DNA from: Achatina immaculata
Lineage: Eukaryota; Mollusca; Gastropoda; Stylommatophora; Achatinidae
Assembly: GCA_009760885.1 (NCBI GenBank)
Contig: CM019713.1
Location: 28,120,927-28,184,926, forward strand
DNA: 64,000 nt
Reading direction: 5' to 3'
Shown here: piece by piece, positions 31,930 through 42,820 of the stretch
Position numbering within the stretch: the stretch's first letter is position 1
Layout of the letters: each line of letters starts with the position of its first letter
Notes under the pieces: generated by a model
Told to the model about the DNA's origin: nothing
The model's database searches: none
Seen by the model: the letters and a program-made list of their open reading frames with translations, nothing else
Translations under genes and position numbers: made by a program

Positions 31930-33190
31930 ATGTTGCGGTTGTTTGTACAGAAGACATGGTGTACACATGGAAGGTGTAGGTTTTATTGCTGGTACACAAC
32001 ATAGGGTGTACAAGTGGAGAATGTTTGTATTGTTGGTACAGAATGCAGGGTGTACAAGTGGAGGATATAAGCATTGTTGCCGGTAGAGAAGACAGGGTTT
32101 TTCAAGTGAAGTGTGTAAGTATTGGTGGTAGAGAAGTCAAAGTATGCAAGTGGAGGATGTAAATATTGTTGCCAGTAGTGAAGTCAAAGTGTGCAAGTGG
32201 AGGATGTAAATATTGTTGCCAGTAGTGAAGTCAAAGTATGCAAGTGGAGGATGTAAATATTGTTGCCAGTAGTGAAGTCAAAGTGTGCAAGTGGAGGATG
32301 TAAATATTGTTGCCAGTAGTGAAGTCAAAGTGTGCAAGTGGAGGATGTAAATATTGTTGCCAGTAGTGAAGTCAAAGTATGCAAGTGGAGGATGTAAATA
32401 TTGTTGCCAGTAGTGAAGTCAAAGTGTGCAAGTGGAGGATGTAAATATTGTTGCCAGTAGAGAAGTCAAAGTATGCAAGTGGAGGATGTAAATATTGTTG
32501 CCAGTAAAGAAGACAAAGTGTGCAAGTGGAGGATGTAAATATTGCTGTCAGCAAAGAAGACAAAGTGTGCAAGTGGAGGATGTAAGTTTTGTTTTGCAGG
32601 GAAGACAGTGTATGCAAGTGTAGGATGTAAGTATTGTTGGTAGAGAAGACAGGGTGTACAAGTGGAAGATGTAAGTATTGTTGTTACAGAAAACAGGGTG
32701 TACAAGTGGAAGATGTAAATATTGTTGGTAGAGAAGATAGGGTGTGCAAATTGAGGATGTAAATATTGTTGGTAGAGAAGAAAGGGTGTACAAGTGGAAG
32801 ATGTAAATATTGTTGGTAGAGAAGATAGGGTGTGCAAATTGAGGATGTAAATATTGTTGGTAGAGAAGAAAGGGTGTACAAGTGGAAGATGTAAATATCG
32901 TTGGTAGAGAAGATAGGGTGTACAAGTGGAAGATGTAAATATTGTTGGTAGAGAAGAAAGGGTGTACAAGTGGAAGATGTAAATATTGTTGGTAGAGAAG
33001 ATAGGGTGTGCAAATTGAGGATGTAAATATTGTTGGTAGAGAAGAAAGGGTGTACAAGTGGAAGATGTAAATATTGTTGGTAGAGAAGATAGGGTGTCAA
33101 GTGGAAGATGTAAATATTGTTGGTAGAGAAGATAGGGTGTCAAGTGGAAAATGTAAATATTGTTGGTACAGAAGACAGGCTGTACAAGAG
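31930..33190. repeat. 44/47-bp minisatellite, ~28 copies, two domains
   Basis: All units share AAGTGGAGGATGTAAATATT. In the left half (about 32110-32520) the unit is 47 bp with GTTGCCAGTAGTGAAG; in the right half (about 32630-33160) it is 44 bp with GTTGGTAGAGAAG, and there AAGTGGAAGATG alternates with AAATTGAGGATG. Minus-strand long frames are by-products. Confidence 0.96.
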
Positions 33191-34119
33191 GATTAAAGCG
33201 GAACATGCACTTTGAAGATATACTTTGACCTGGTGGAGCCTGTCACTCGTAATTTTTTATCTGAACTCGTTCCCGAGTTCTTATTTTTAGTGCCTTCATT
33301 TATGGGGCAGTGTGAACTTTTCTCAAAAGATGCAGTGCTGCTTGTCAGCTACACATGTTCAGTGCCCCCTACCGTATCTATTAATTAAAGTATGTATATG
33401 TATGTGGTGAGGATGTGAAATTATACTTGAGGCACCTAGCGAGTCTAAGCATATGCGTACGAAAAGTTTGAGAAGGGAGTCAGTGCGGGGAAATAAAAAC
33501 AGAAGATAAAGTGGGCAAAAGAAAAGAAGAAGATAAAATATGGACAGGGATCAAGGCGAATGTTGTTGGCAGTTATCTGTTTCAGATTGTGCCTCCAAAA
33601 CGTTGGAATACAGGTAATCTCCGATGTTCGGCCTGCCAATATACGACGATTCGTTTTTTTTTTTTTTTTGTTTGTCCGACCACTACTCCAGACATTTCTT
33701 ATTTTACATTCACATAGATTTTTCTTATGGAATAAACATTATTTATTTCATGTAAAATTGCCTGTTTTAAAGTTTGGGCACACATTATAAGGTCACTCTG
33801 TTTTATTTTTACTGTTTAAACATGCCTGTCTAACGACAATAACGTCCCTTTGAAATTCGCTTTTCTGTCCAGTTCGCTTTCCGCAGGATTTGCTGTTTCC
33901 TGGTAGCCGTTTGGTAGATAATTTCTAATGGTAGACATTTTCGTCGAAATGTCGCAGCATAAAGCTACTGCTGCTGCTGCTGGAAATGGTCCTCTCACCT
34001 CCAGGATATGGCCCCTTTGAGAACTGAAAACACCTGTCACTAGGAACTCGTTTCACCTTCTGTGTAGTACGCGAAACCACAGATACAACATTCAACAGAT
34101 AGAGCATTCAATAGATACT
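33191..34119. other. No gene seen
   Basis: Unique sequence with an AGAAGA-rich stretch at 33500-33545 and a T run at 33655-33670. Short open frames only. Confidence 0.45.
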
Positions 34120-34312
34120 CAGCGGTCAACATTCTCCTCAGCAGTCAACATTCTACTCAACGGGCAACATTCTACTCAATGGTCAACATTCTATTCAACG
34201 GTCAACATTCTACTCAGCTGTCAATATTCTACTAAGCTTTAAACATTCTACTCAGCTGTCAGCATTCTACCAGGCGGTCAACATTCTACTCAGCGGTCAA
34301 AATTCTACTCAG
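34120..34312. repeat. 19-bp minisatellite, ~10 copies
   Basis: Unit CAGCGGTCAACATTCTACT with scattered substitutions and no length change; moderately old. Confidence 0.92.
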
Positions 34313-34385
34313 GAACACACATCAACAAGAGCATGTCCTGGTATTTCCACAGATCCCTCCCCCCTCATCTCTCTTACAATATTCA

Positions 34386-34440
34386 TCCCATCCCATCCCA
34401 CCCCCTCCCACCCCCCCTCTCTCTCTCTCTCTCCTCTCCT
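34386..34440. repeat. Pyrimidine tract (CCCAT)n and (CT)n
   Basis: CCCATCCCATCCCACC followed by C runs and about ten CT units. Confidence 0.85.
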
Positions 34441-34909
34441 GTAATCTACAGCAACCTGGCAGTTCTGGTCCCGTTCAGCCAATCGACTGGCTCACTCACG
34501 TTCAAAATCTCGAGCCAGAACGTTGACGTACTCACGACTGGCTTGTGCCGTTACCCACAGACCGTATGTGTATGAGGGCTGGTACTTCAGGTGGCTGCAC
34601 TGACTGCCACAACAGTACCTGCCGCCGCTTTCACTGCGTGCAGCACAACAGGTCAGAATTATGAGACTGTCATTTACCTACCTGACGAAACGAAATTTTA
34701 ATTTGTATGAAATTTAACTGATTGAATAAAAACACTCTTAGTAAATCAGGAGGAAAATGTTTTTATCAATAAAATGTATTTAAATTTTTGTGAAAGTAAA
34801 GTATAAAGACTACTTTTTTTAACGAAAGAAAGTAATATTTTGCATAAATATAATAAATATAACTTTCTTTTTTTTTCGGTGTAATCTTCAGCAAAAAATT
34901 GAAAATAGT
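34441..34909. other. No gene seen
   Basis: AT-rich on the right. 34440-34660 is GC-richer and holds short frames only. Confidence 0.45.
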
Positions 34910-35285
34910 AATTGATATGTGCTTACTCTGTGTGAAATATTGTGGGTATTGATATAACAAGCAACTCATATGGGTAATAGTATGTGGAATAGAACAGGTA
35001 TTGTATATGATACGAAATGTGTTTATGTAGAATAATGCAGGTGTTGCACATAACACTCAATGCGTGTGGGTAATTGTATGTGAAATAGTGTAGGTACTGT
35101 ATATAACGCTCGATTTTTATTTGTAATTACATGTGAAATAGTATAAGTAATGCATATAACGCACAACATGTATGGATAATTATATGTGAATTAGTGTAGC
35201 TACGGTATAGGGCGCGAAACCGTTATGGGTGAAATAGTGTGAAATAGTGTAGGTATCGTACATAATGCGCCTTGTATGTGAAATG
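34910..35285. repeat. Ancient ~63-bp minisatellite, ~6 degenerate copies
   Basis: Recurring core TATGTGAAATAGTGTAGGTA followed about 10 bp later by TATAACGC(T/A)C. Spacing between cores is about 60-66 bp. Heavily diverged. Confidence 0.75.
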
Positions 35286-35584
35286 GTTAGTTTCAAAATA
35301 TGTTACTGGTTCTTGAGGTGAAGCTGGCATGTTCTGATGTGACATTGTCGCTGCAGTCCTGGAGCGGTAGTTTCTTGGTAGACGATGCCGCGGCGAAGAA
35401 AGAGGAATAAATCCCCATGCTGAATCCGCTTCCTTGTGTGGCTGTTGTACCGCTCGGTTTGGGGGACTTAAATATTTACCACGTGGCCAGGTTTGCGGTG
35501 TCACAGGAGCCAGAGGTCAGGGTCACGGGGTAGAGGTATTGTTGCATCTTGACTAATTTCTGTTGGTATGCTCACGGTTATTTC

Positions 35585-35658
35585 AGCAACCCTACAAATG
35601 TGGTTATAAACCTTACAACTGTAGTTGTAAATCTTACAAATGTGGTTATAAAGTGTAA
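35585..35658. repeat. 26-bp direct repeat, three copies
   Basis: CTTACAAATGTGGTTATAAA-type units with TGTAGTTGT in the middle copy. Confidence 0.85.
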
Positions 35659-36094
35659 TGGAATACATATATAATAACCGAAGGTTCTCGCCAGAGGCCA
35701 TTGACTTTGTGTGAGCACATGGTGCATATTTAAGGCCTAGTTAGATTTCCCTTGATACTGTGGCAGTGAACGATACAACAATGGCACAACAGCGAACTGA
35801 CTGGCTTGTAGAGTGTCTTGGGAAGACTTAAGACAAAACTAGGGGGATATAACCCGGGCACAAATCTTGAGAGACACTGAGAGACACTGAGAGGGGGTTA
35901 GGGCCACTGACGGTCAGTTCTGTCTCTTCTGTGCTCTACTCTGACTATTTCTAAACACGTCAGCTGCTTGTTTCTTGGTCTGCTCATTCGCCTGCCGTCT
36001 TCTCACTGTCTTCTCTTTAGTTCTTTTCCCGTTGAGTTTCTGAGTGATTAACGGACTATTTCATCTGTCTTCTCGTGACAGTACCTGCTGGTGT
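35659..36094. other. No gene seen
   Basis: Unique sequence; a minor direct repeat GAGACACTGA (three copies) at about 35870-35895. Confidence 0.45.
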
Positions 36095-36612
36095 TAATTG
36101 TTTCACTTCTGTGTTTTAACTAGTTTTACTTCTGTGTTTTAACTAGTTTTACTTCTGTGTTTTAACTAGTTTTACTTCTGTGTTTTAACTAGTTTCACTT
36201 CTCTGTTTTAACTAGTTTCACTTTTGTGTTTTAACTAGATTCACTTCTCTGTTTTAACTAGTTTCACTTCTCTGTTTTAACTAGTTTTACTTCTGTGTTT
36301 TAACTAGTTTTACTTCTCTGTTTTAACTAGTTTCACTTCTCTGTTTTAACTAGTTTCACCTCTGTGTTTTAACTAGTTTTACTTCTCTGTTTTAACTAGT
36401 TTTACTTCTGTATTTTAACTAGTTTCACTTCTCTGTTTTAACTAGTTTCACCTCTGTGTTTTAACTAGTTTTACTTCTGTGTTTTAACTAGTTTTACTTC
36501 TCTGTTTTAACTAGTTTTACTTCTCTGTTTTAACTAGTTTCACCTCTGTGTTTTAACTAGTTTTACTTCTGTATTTTAACTAGTTTCACCTCTGTGTTTT
36601 AACTAGTTTCAG
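36095..36612. repeat. 23-bp minisatellite, ~22 copies
   Basis: Unit TTTTAACTAGTTTTACTTCT plus GTG. Two dimorphic positions (TTTTAC or TTTCAC; CTGTG or CTCTG) mix along the array. Each unit contains the palindrome AACTAGTT. Confidence 0.96.
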
Positions 36613-36649
36613 ATTTTCTGCATTTTATTTCAGATCGTCATGCCATGGC

Positions 36650-36945
36650 TGGTCATCCAAAATATTTGTTGTTTCTTTTACTTTTTACTAAAGCAGATGT
36701 CGCACGGGATATTTTTGCATCTTTTTTTTTTTAAACTTAAAATAAATGTAACTCCGAATATTTAATGCATTTTTTCCCCCTGAAGTAAATGTCACTCACG
36801 TCGCTTGCAGTATCTTTTGTCTTAAAGTAAATGCCATCGAAAATATTTGCTGGGTCTTTTTCCTGAAGCAAATGTCACCTCAGAGACATTTGGTGCGTCT
36901 CTTTACTGAATCAGATACCGCCTCCAAATATTTGACTCGTCATTT
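36650..36945. repeat. Degenerate ~60-bp minisatellite, ~5 copies
   Basis: Repeated pairing of AAATATTTG(N)TG with CTGAAG(C/T)AAATGTCAC about 20-25 bp apart. Lies between the 23-bp and 24-bp arrays. Confidence 0.65.
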
Positions 36946-36950
36946 ATTGG

Positions 36951-37218
36951 CTATAATACTAGTGTGATTGATACCTATAATACTAGTGTGATTGATACCT
37001 ATAATACTAGTGTGATTGATACCTATAATACTAGTGTGATTGATACCTATAATACTAGTGTGATTGATACCTATAATACTAGTGTGATTGATACCTATAA
37101 TACTAGTGTGATTGATACCTATAATACTAGTGTGATTGATACCTATAATACTAGTGTGATTGATACCTATAATACTAGTGTGATTGATACCTATAATACT
37201 AGTGTGATTGATACCTTA
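36951..37218. repeat. 24-bp minisatellite, 11 near-perfect copies
   Basis: Unit ATACTAGTGTGATTGATACC plus TATA with essentially no variation, so recently homogenised or expanded. As 24 is divisible by 3, one forward frame reads VIDTYNTS repeatedly; nothing supports translation. Confidence 0.97.
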
Positions 37219-37344
37219 ATACTTATTTCTTATGGACATTGGTGATATATTTTTCAGTATCATTCAACCTTTTCCCTGATTTAAAATGAGCACTGGATTA
37301 CATATAAAACAATACATTTTGAGCATGTGTATGTGTTGTATGTA

Positions 37345-37613
37345 AAGGTAAGGTAAGATCCCCGTCACCATGTCCTTAAGGTGCATTTCAGGATATGGTG
37401 TTATGTCCGTAGTTCCAAGACCTTCGGCACATGAAAGTCTTGATGTGGTCAGTATCGCACCTGGCAGCATTTACCTTCCCAGATTTCGCTGGTACCCACC
37501 CATGTTTTAGAGGCTAGGTGGGCCCCGGGGCCATTTTGGTGTTTACCGGAAAAAAAAAATTCACTGTCGGGATTTGAACCCTAGCGCCCAACCATTCTGA
37601 TAACTAGGAGCCA
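37345..37613 (-). mobile_element. SINE-1 copy 2 (tRNA-derived)
   Basis: In minus orientation: a tRNA-like head (about 37613-37560) with a good B box at 37569-37581 (GGGTTCAAATCCC on the minus strand), then GGTAAACACCAAAATGGCC, a body shared with SINE-1 copy 1 (AATCTGGGAAGGTAAA, GATACTGACCACATCA, TTTCATGTGCCGAAGGTC), and a 3' end rich in TTACC repeats. About 269 bp. The A box is less clear. Mobilisation would depend on a LINE partner, which I could not identify from the tail. Confidence 0.85.
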
Positions 37614-38477
37614 TGTATATGAATGTACGTGATATCACATGCTGGTTTTATATTCCATGTTTCCAAATATAAGGAGAAATACGCAGAGACTACAGAGTAC
37701 ATGTACGAAATGTACAGAAAATGTACATGGTTTCTGCTCAGAGTAATATGTGTACAATACCAGGTACATTATCCCATGATACACACGGTGTTATGTTATG
37801 AAGAAAATATGGCAGATGCTGGTGTATATGGCGGTGAGCTACTTTATAGGAAAATCCACATTACAGGACCAGCTCTTATCTGCTACTTTAGGAGAATAAG
37901 GGAGGGGGGGGGGCGCCATGTTTACGAACGAGGGTCGTGGAAATTAACAGTGCCAGCCAACAGAATCACGCCAACTCCAACTTCTCCACTCTGCTTATGA
38001 AACAGGCTGTTGAGTTTTGGCCAAGGAGTTTTACGAGCAGTCTGTTTACCAGTGTAGTAGGATCCGTGGCAGGTAGCCTGTCTCCTCCACCTGCTCACCG
38101 TTTACAGTATCCCTCGACTCACCCCAACCCAGGCCTGGCCTAACGTGGACCAAGAACTCCTCAGTTTGCACACCAAGGGGAGGTAATCAACTTCTAACAC
38201 GAACTCTTTCACGTCTTCTAATTCAGGCCAACAAGGAATCTACATAATCATAACATAGAATGACGTACGTGGGACACTTTCCGCAAGCACCAAACCTGGA
38301 GGGGCCGCCAATTTAATTACTACATTTAAAAAACAGATCACTTTTATCTACCTGAAGTGGACTTTCTCTCTTCAATATTTTCAAGGGGGCGCTATTACCA
38401 GATGTTGTGAGAGCTGTCGACCTTGACCTTTATCCTCTTTCAGTTCTCTTTACGCACACAAGAAGTGGATAAATATT
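37614..38477. other. No gene confidently seen
   Basis: A 125-codon plus-strand frame (37623-38000) lacks recognisable domains and crosses a G run at about 37900, so I do not call it a gene. Confidence 0.4.
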
Positions 38478-38784
38478 TACTTCTTCTTCTTGAAACTCCG
38501 AGCTGGTGTTCTTTGCAGCGGATGCAGTGAAGATGTTGATGCACAGCATCGTGTCGGATTGGGAGTGGGTTATGGCGGCTATTATTTTTTTTCAATCCCT
38601 GAGAGCGTCTAAAAAGCAGGGTGGTTGGAGGGGGGTGGGGTATGCAGTACTTCTTTAACAGACTCCACCACCATGGGAATCACGGCGATTCCTGGGCCGT
38701 TATCCAAGTTAAGTCTGTTACGGGGGAGGAGGGGGGACCAGCGGAGAAGTGGGGGCAAGGTCTTGTACATGAACTATCTCGTTC
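38478..38784 (-). mobile_element. DR-3 copy 1, ~307-bp SINE-like dispersed repeat with TSD
   Basis: Ends (minus orientation) in an (AAG)n tail at 38480-38491. Flanked by taaatatt (38470-38477 and 38785-38792; the match extends imperfectly as taaatatttac against taaatattac). Shares many blocks with 42821-43098: GCATCGTGTC(G/A)GATT, TTTTTTTTCA(A/G)TCC(C/T)TGAG, CAGACTCCACCACCA and CCGTTATCCA. It contains no coding region and no convincing B box, so whether it is a SINE or a LINE 3' fragment is open. Confidence 0.78.
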
Positions 38785-39559
38785 TAAATATTACACGCCA
38801 GTTTAAGAACCTCTGAACTGGTTGCGCTTTGTTTAAGCTGCGGTTATTTCATGATTCATCAGGTTAGCCTGGGAGAACGGCGCTTTCAGATTGGAAGCTG
38901 GGATTTCTGCTTTTAAGGTTATATCACGTGATAATTTGCGTGTGCCATGAGAAATCGACCGAATCGAAACTCAGCGATCGTTAACCAAAGCCGAAAGGAA
39001 AAAACAGGGAACAAACAGTTTTTATCTTGTTTTTCGTGAGTGTATTCTGTTGATTGAAAAGCTTTCATTTTTTTTCTGAACATTTCAACCCAGGAAATTG
39101 TCATTCCGTATAGATATATGATTTGTTTATTCTTGTTTAGTTGATGTTGTTACAACAAACAAAACGCTCCAGTTCAACAACGATGATTGTTGTCTGTCGT
39201 AGATTCTCAAATATCGGGGACAAAGAGTTCAAGGTTGGCCGATGGCCTTGCAAAGAATTGTATTATCAGATTTCTGGTTAGGACAAGGACAAAGTTCTTC
39301 TCTGACACAGAAATTCAGTAGCTTAGACTCAGTCTCTCTAGCAGGTACCAACTAGACAAACATACACACGGTCTCCTGCCATGTCTGGTGCATACTTGAA
39401 CAACAATAACAAACGAACGAATACTTATTACATACAGTTAGTTTCAGGTATAGTTTCTGGAACAATTTTTTTTATCAATAGGAAACATTGAGGCTTTCGT
39501 ACAGTAAAGTAAGAGAACACAGTTTTTTGTAGGAACCTCGAAAAAATCGTAGACAAAGC
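38785..39559. other. No gene seen
   Basis: Unique sequence except for an ~33-bp stretch (about 39307-39340, ending CAGTCTCT) repeated at about 39780-39813. Confidence 0.45.
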
Positions 39560-39695
39560 ACTTTAGTGAGACGTGAGAGAAAGAAACATCACAAGAGAAT
39601 TACCTGGGATTCGAACACGGACTCCAGTAGGACGAGCAGCCATCTAGCCACGAGAGAACAGCGTACTAATCAACGTAGCCAACTAGCACTCAAAA
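39560..39695 (-). mobile_element. SINE-2 copy 1 (tRNA-derived)
   Basis: Minus-strand tRNA-like head: B box GTTCGAATCCC at 39606-39616, preceded by GTACGCTGTTCTCTCGTGG and GCTGCTCGTCCTACT(G)GAGTCC. Aligns with 42345-42440 along the head. Downstream (left) is a TC-rich stretch. Boundaries are approximate. Confidence 0.75.
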
Positions 39696-40311
39696 AAAAG
39701 GTGTTTATCAGCATAAATCATTAGTAACTGTTCAGTAGACAAGAGAGATCGTGACCCTCGAAAAGAAACGAGGTCGAGACACAGAAATTCTGCAGTTTAG
39801 ATTCAGTCTCTCGATCCCTCGTGTCTCCTGAACAATATATAGTGCATATATCGCTTTTAAGCATTTACCTGCGCAGATATCCAAGATCTACTAGCACTGC
39901 CAGTGTTCTTTAGGAATCGAAGAGTTAAAAAGATATTTCTTGATCCTTTCTAGACAGTTAAAACCTGCAAGTTACCATCAGAACATTTGTGCCCAGATTT
40001 GGCGTGTTATTTTGTCATTGCATTGTTTCATGTACGCCAGAGTTATCGTCCTTACATTCTTGACAAGTCTATAAGCGGTTCTATCTACTCCTCAGTTTAT
40101 CCTTTGATGTACTGCAGCTGATGGTCTTAGTTCTGTGTTGATTCACTGTTCTTGAAGTGTTCTTTACTTAATGCTCGTCTGTTCCATGGCTAGATCTTTT
40201 TACCAAGACTTTCATTTTAAGTTGAGATGACGAATCTCAGAGTAAGGTTCGAATTTTTTTTTTCTATTCTTTAGATCTTTTTTATGTTGTTAAAAATGAT
40301 TCGCTGATCCG
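39696..40311. other. No gene seen
   Basis: Unique sequence apart from the second copy of the ~33-bp stretch at about 39780-39813. Confidence 0.45.
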
Positions 40312-40592
40312 TTGTCTGTGTTTGTACTACTGTAGATGTAGCTAGACCCGTCAGTTAGTCGATCTTCTGACGATGTCTGTTTGTACTACTGTAGATGTAG
40401 CTAGTCCCATCAGTTAGTCGATCTGCTGACGATGTCTGTTTGTACTACTGTAGATATAGCTAGTCCCGTCAGTCAGTCGATCTTCTGACGATGTCTGTTT
40501 GTACTACTGTAGATATAGCTAGTCCCGTCAGTCAGTCGATCTTCTGACGATGTCCGTGTTTGTTCTACTGTAGATATAGCTAGTCCAGTCTA
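40312..40592. repeat. 59-bp minisatellite, ~4.5 copies
   Basis: Unit starts GATGTCTGTTTGTACTACTG and ends CAGTCGATCTTCTGAC. High identity between units. Confidence 0.93.
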
Positions 40593-41889
40593 CTGTGGCT
40601 GTCGTGGCATGGCACCTGATGATGCAGATGCAGGTGTGAGTACAGTCTACAGGCGGAAATGTCTGTCAGTCACGCATTTTTGTTTTCCTTCAGATCTTGT
40701 TTCCTATTGAAATGAATGATCTGTGTTGCTTTTAGTTTGAGGTTTGTGAACTCATTATTCATTCATATGATTCACTCAGTATTCATTCATATGATTCACT
40801 CATTATTTCTCGCAGATATCTGAGGCAGTTCGGGCTGTCAACTGCTTATTCGTTGTCTTTGATGTATTGAAAAGACATCGCAATTTTTATGTTCATTACA
40901 ATGAGATACAGGGTCGCATGACACACCATCATGTCATATTTTCATCTATCCATTTTATTATGTTGGCATGTCACATTTTTTTTACAGGATGAAATGTTAA
41001 TCTGACCTCAGGAGTAGCGCAGTTAAAAATAAAAATTAGGCTCTTATGAGACGCTTTTTTTTACCTCTGTTCCAGTTGACCTTCTTTGATTTTCTCTTGG
41101 TGGTTACATAGATGCTTTCTTTTCGCGTGTAAATTGAACGTTTCAAAGGTCTCAGTTTTAAAAGTGCACCTTATGTCAGGCACTCTTTACGGCACAAGAT
41201 GATGACTACAAACAACTCCCACCCGCCATTATTGTTGTTATACTTACGTTATTTCGCTGTTGCTATGCATTTCTATTTATTTCTGTTATTGGTTGTGTAA
41301 GATTATCCCGTTAACTTATGAGCTTAGGAACCAAGGTCATAATGAAAGCCGTGTGACATAAACGTCGAGTCGGACTGGGAGAAGGCCGGAGTAGTTTACT
41401 GAATTCGCACAGCAGAAGCAAGGCTCCCTGGTTGAATCCACTGCCACAGAAAGCATGCCGAACCCTGCTGCAAAATACCACAACAGCCTTCACAGGAACC
41501 ACTGCAGATATGTAACTCTTGATTCTTCGTTCGTGACAGCTACATCATCCCACTGACACATCCACTCCACCTTCATTTGTCCCCTTCCCAACCTTCTACA
41601 TAGATCAAGACCAGCATCTAGTTAGAATTTGTTTCGTAAAAGTAACTGAACGTAGAACTGTTAAGTGTAAAATAGTTCACCAAGAAAGAAATTACAGGAA
41701 CTTACGCTTTGTGCAGGTTTATTTGAAAACAATGGGGGATTCTATAGTTACGATAGGCCCGGTACCGTGTGACGTCGGAGCTGTGTGATCAATTTTTTAA
41801 CAACAGAAAAAAAACATGTTCAAATAAGCCGAGTCAGCGTTCTTCCGTGAATTTCCTGTGTTTTTTTAGTGCTGGATCGATAGAGCTCT
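40593..41889. other. No gene seen
   Basis: Unique AT-rich sequence with a 26-bp direct repeat (ATTCATTCATATGATTCACT, two copies, about 40757-40805). No element or coding region recognised. Confidence 0.45.
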
Positions 41890-41895
41890 ATGTAT

Positions 41896-42344
41896 GTGTA
41901 TGTGAGAGAGGAGATAGAGGGGAGAGAGAGGGAGAGAGAGAGGGAGGGAGAGATAGGGAGAGAGAGAAGGAGAGAGAAAAAAGAGAGAGGGGGAGAAAGA
42001 ACAGAGAGAGGGAAATAGAGAAAAGAGAGAGATAGAGAGGGAAAAGAGAGAGAGGGAGGGAGAGAGAGGTACAGAGAGAAAAGAGAGAGGAAAGAGAGGG
42101 AAAGGGGAGAGAGGGAGGGAGAGAGAGGGGAAAATAGGGGGAGAGAAAGTAAAAGGAGAGGAGAGACTGAGAGAGGGGGAAGAGGAGAGGGAGAAAAGAG
42201 AGGGAGAGAGGCAAAGAGAGAGATATAGGGGAGAGAGGAGACAGGGGGAGAGGAAAGAGAGGAAGGGAGAGGGAGAAAAGAGAAGGGGGAATGAAGAGGG
42301 AGATAGAGAATAAGAGGAGGGGGGAGGGGGAAGAGAAAAAAAAT
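41896..42344. repeat. ~450-bp purine tract (GAGA/GGGA)
   Basis: Almost uninterrupted A/G on the plus strand, mainly GAGAGAGG and AAAGAGAG words. Minus-strand Ser/Leu/Pro frames are by-products. Directly abuts the 3' side of SINE-2 copy 2. Mirror-symmetric purine tracts of this length are candidates for triplex (H-DNA). Confidence 0.95.
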
Positions 42345-42445
42345 AAGTGTAAGAAAGTGGCTCTGGATTGAACCCTGGACTCAAGTAGGGCGAGCAACCG
42401 CCCAGCTATGAGAGATCAACGCACTGTCAGCCCAACCTCCCGTCC
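42345..42445 (-). mobile_element. SINE-2 copy 2 (tRNA-derived)
   Basis: Minus-strand tRNA-like head: GACAGTGCGTTGATCTCTCA, TAGCTGGGCGGTTGCTCG, CCTACTTGAGTCCAGG, B box GGGTTCAATCC at 42365-42375. It aligns with copy 1 base by base over about 70 bp. The order D-arm, anticodon-like loop, T-arm is recognisable. The body is replaced by the adjacent pyrimidine tract. Confidence 0.78.
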
Positions 42446-42820
42446 TCTGGCGTTAAAACTGTTTCACTTTTAAATTTTCCGGGTAATCATACCCGCGTGA
42501 CTGCAGCCTCACCTGGCAACACACTAACCCTACTGTGTCCAACTGATAACAATCTGTAGCAGCGCCAGTCGTTCAAGCATGCGGGCCCCGAGGCCAGTCA
42601 CGTTTGCGTCGTGGATTGTGACGATCGAGCACCAAAAAGCGGTACCTGGCGGGCACGTGTTCGGGATTATTGATTGAAAAGAGGCTACATTTGGGACGGC
42701 GGCCTGGGTTATGACTGAATGTTTATCAGCGCTGGTTTACGGTCCAACGAAGCTCTGGGTAGAGTCTGGCCAGGGTGAACAGGAATGTTTATGGCTGCAG
42801 TTAGTGGCGGATCTATCTGT
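42446..42820. other. No gene seen
   Basis: GC-richer unique sequence; no frame or RNA gene supported. Confidence 0.45.

Noticed and set aside
37555..37613. Functional tRNA gene
   Set aside because: B box is good but the acceptor stem and A box do not form a tRNA, and the same body is attached to a second dispersed copy, so it is a SINE head.
37623..38000. 125-codon frame as a gene
   Set aside because: Crosses a G homopolymer, has no recognisable features and lies between a SINE and a SINE-like repeat.
40605..40635. CATGGCACCTGATGATGCAGATG as another LINE-B 3' end
   Set aside because: Only the last ~15 bp resemble the LINE-B terminus (GGCACCTGATGATG); no upstream coding match was found.
41866..42397. 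Ser/Leu/Pro-rich minus-strand frames
   Set aside because: Products of the purine tract; no start context or conserved segment.
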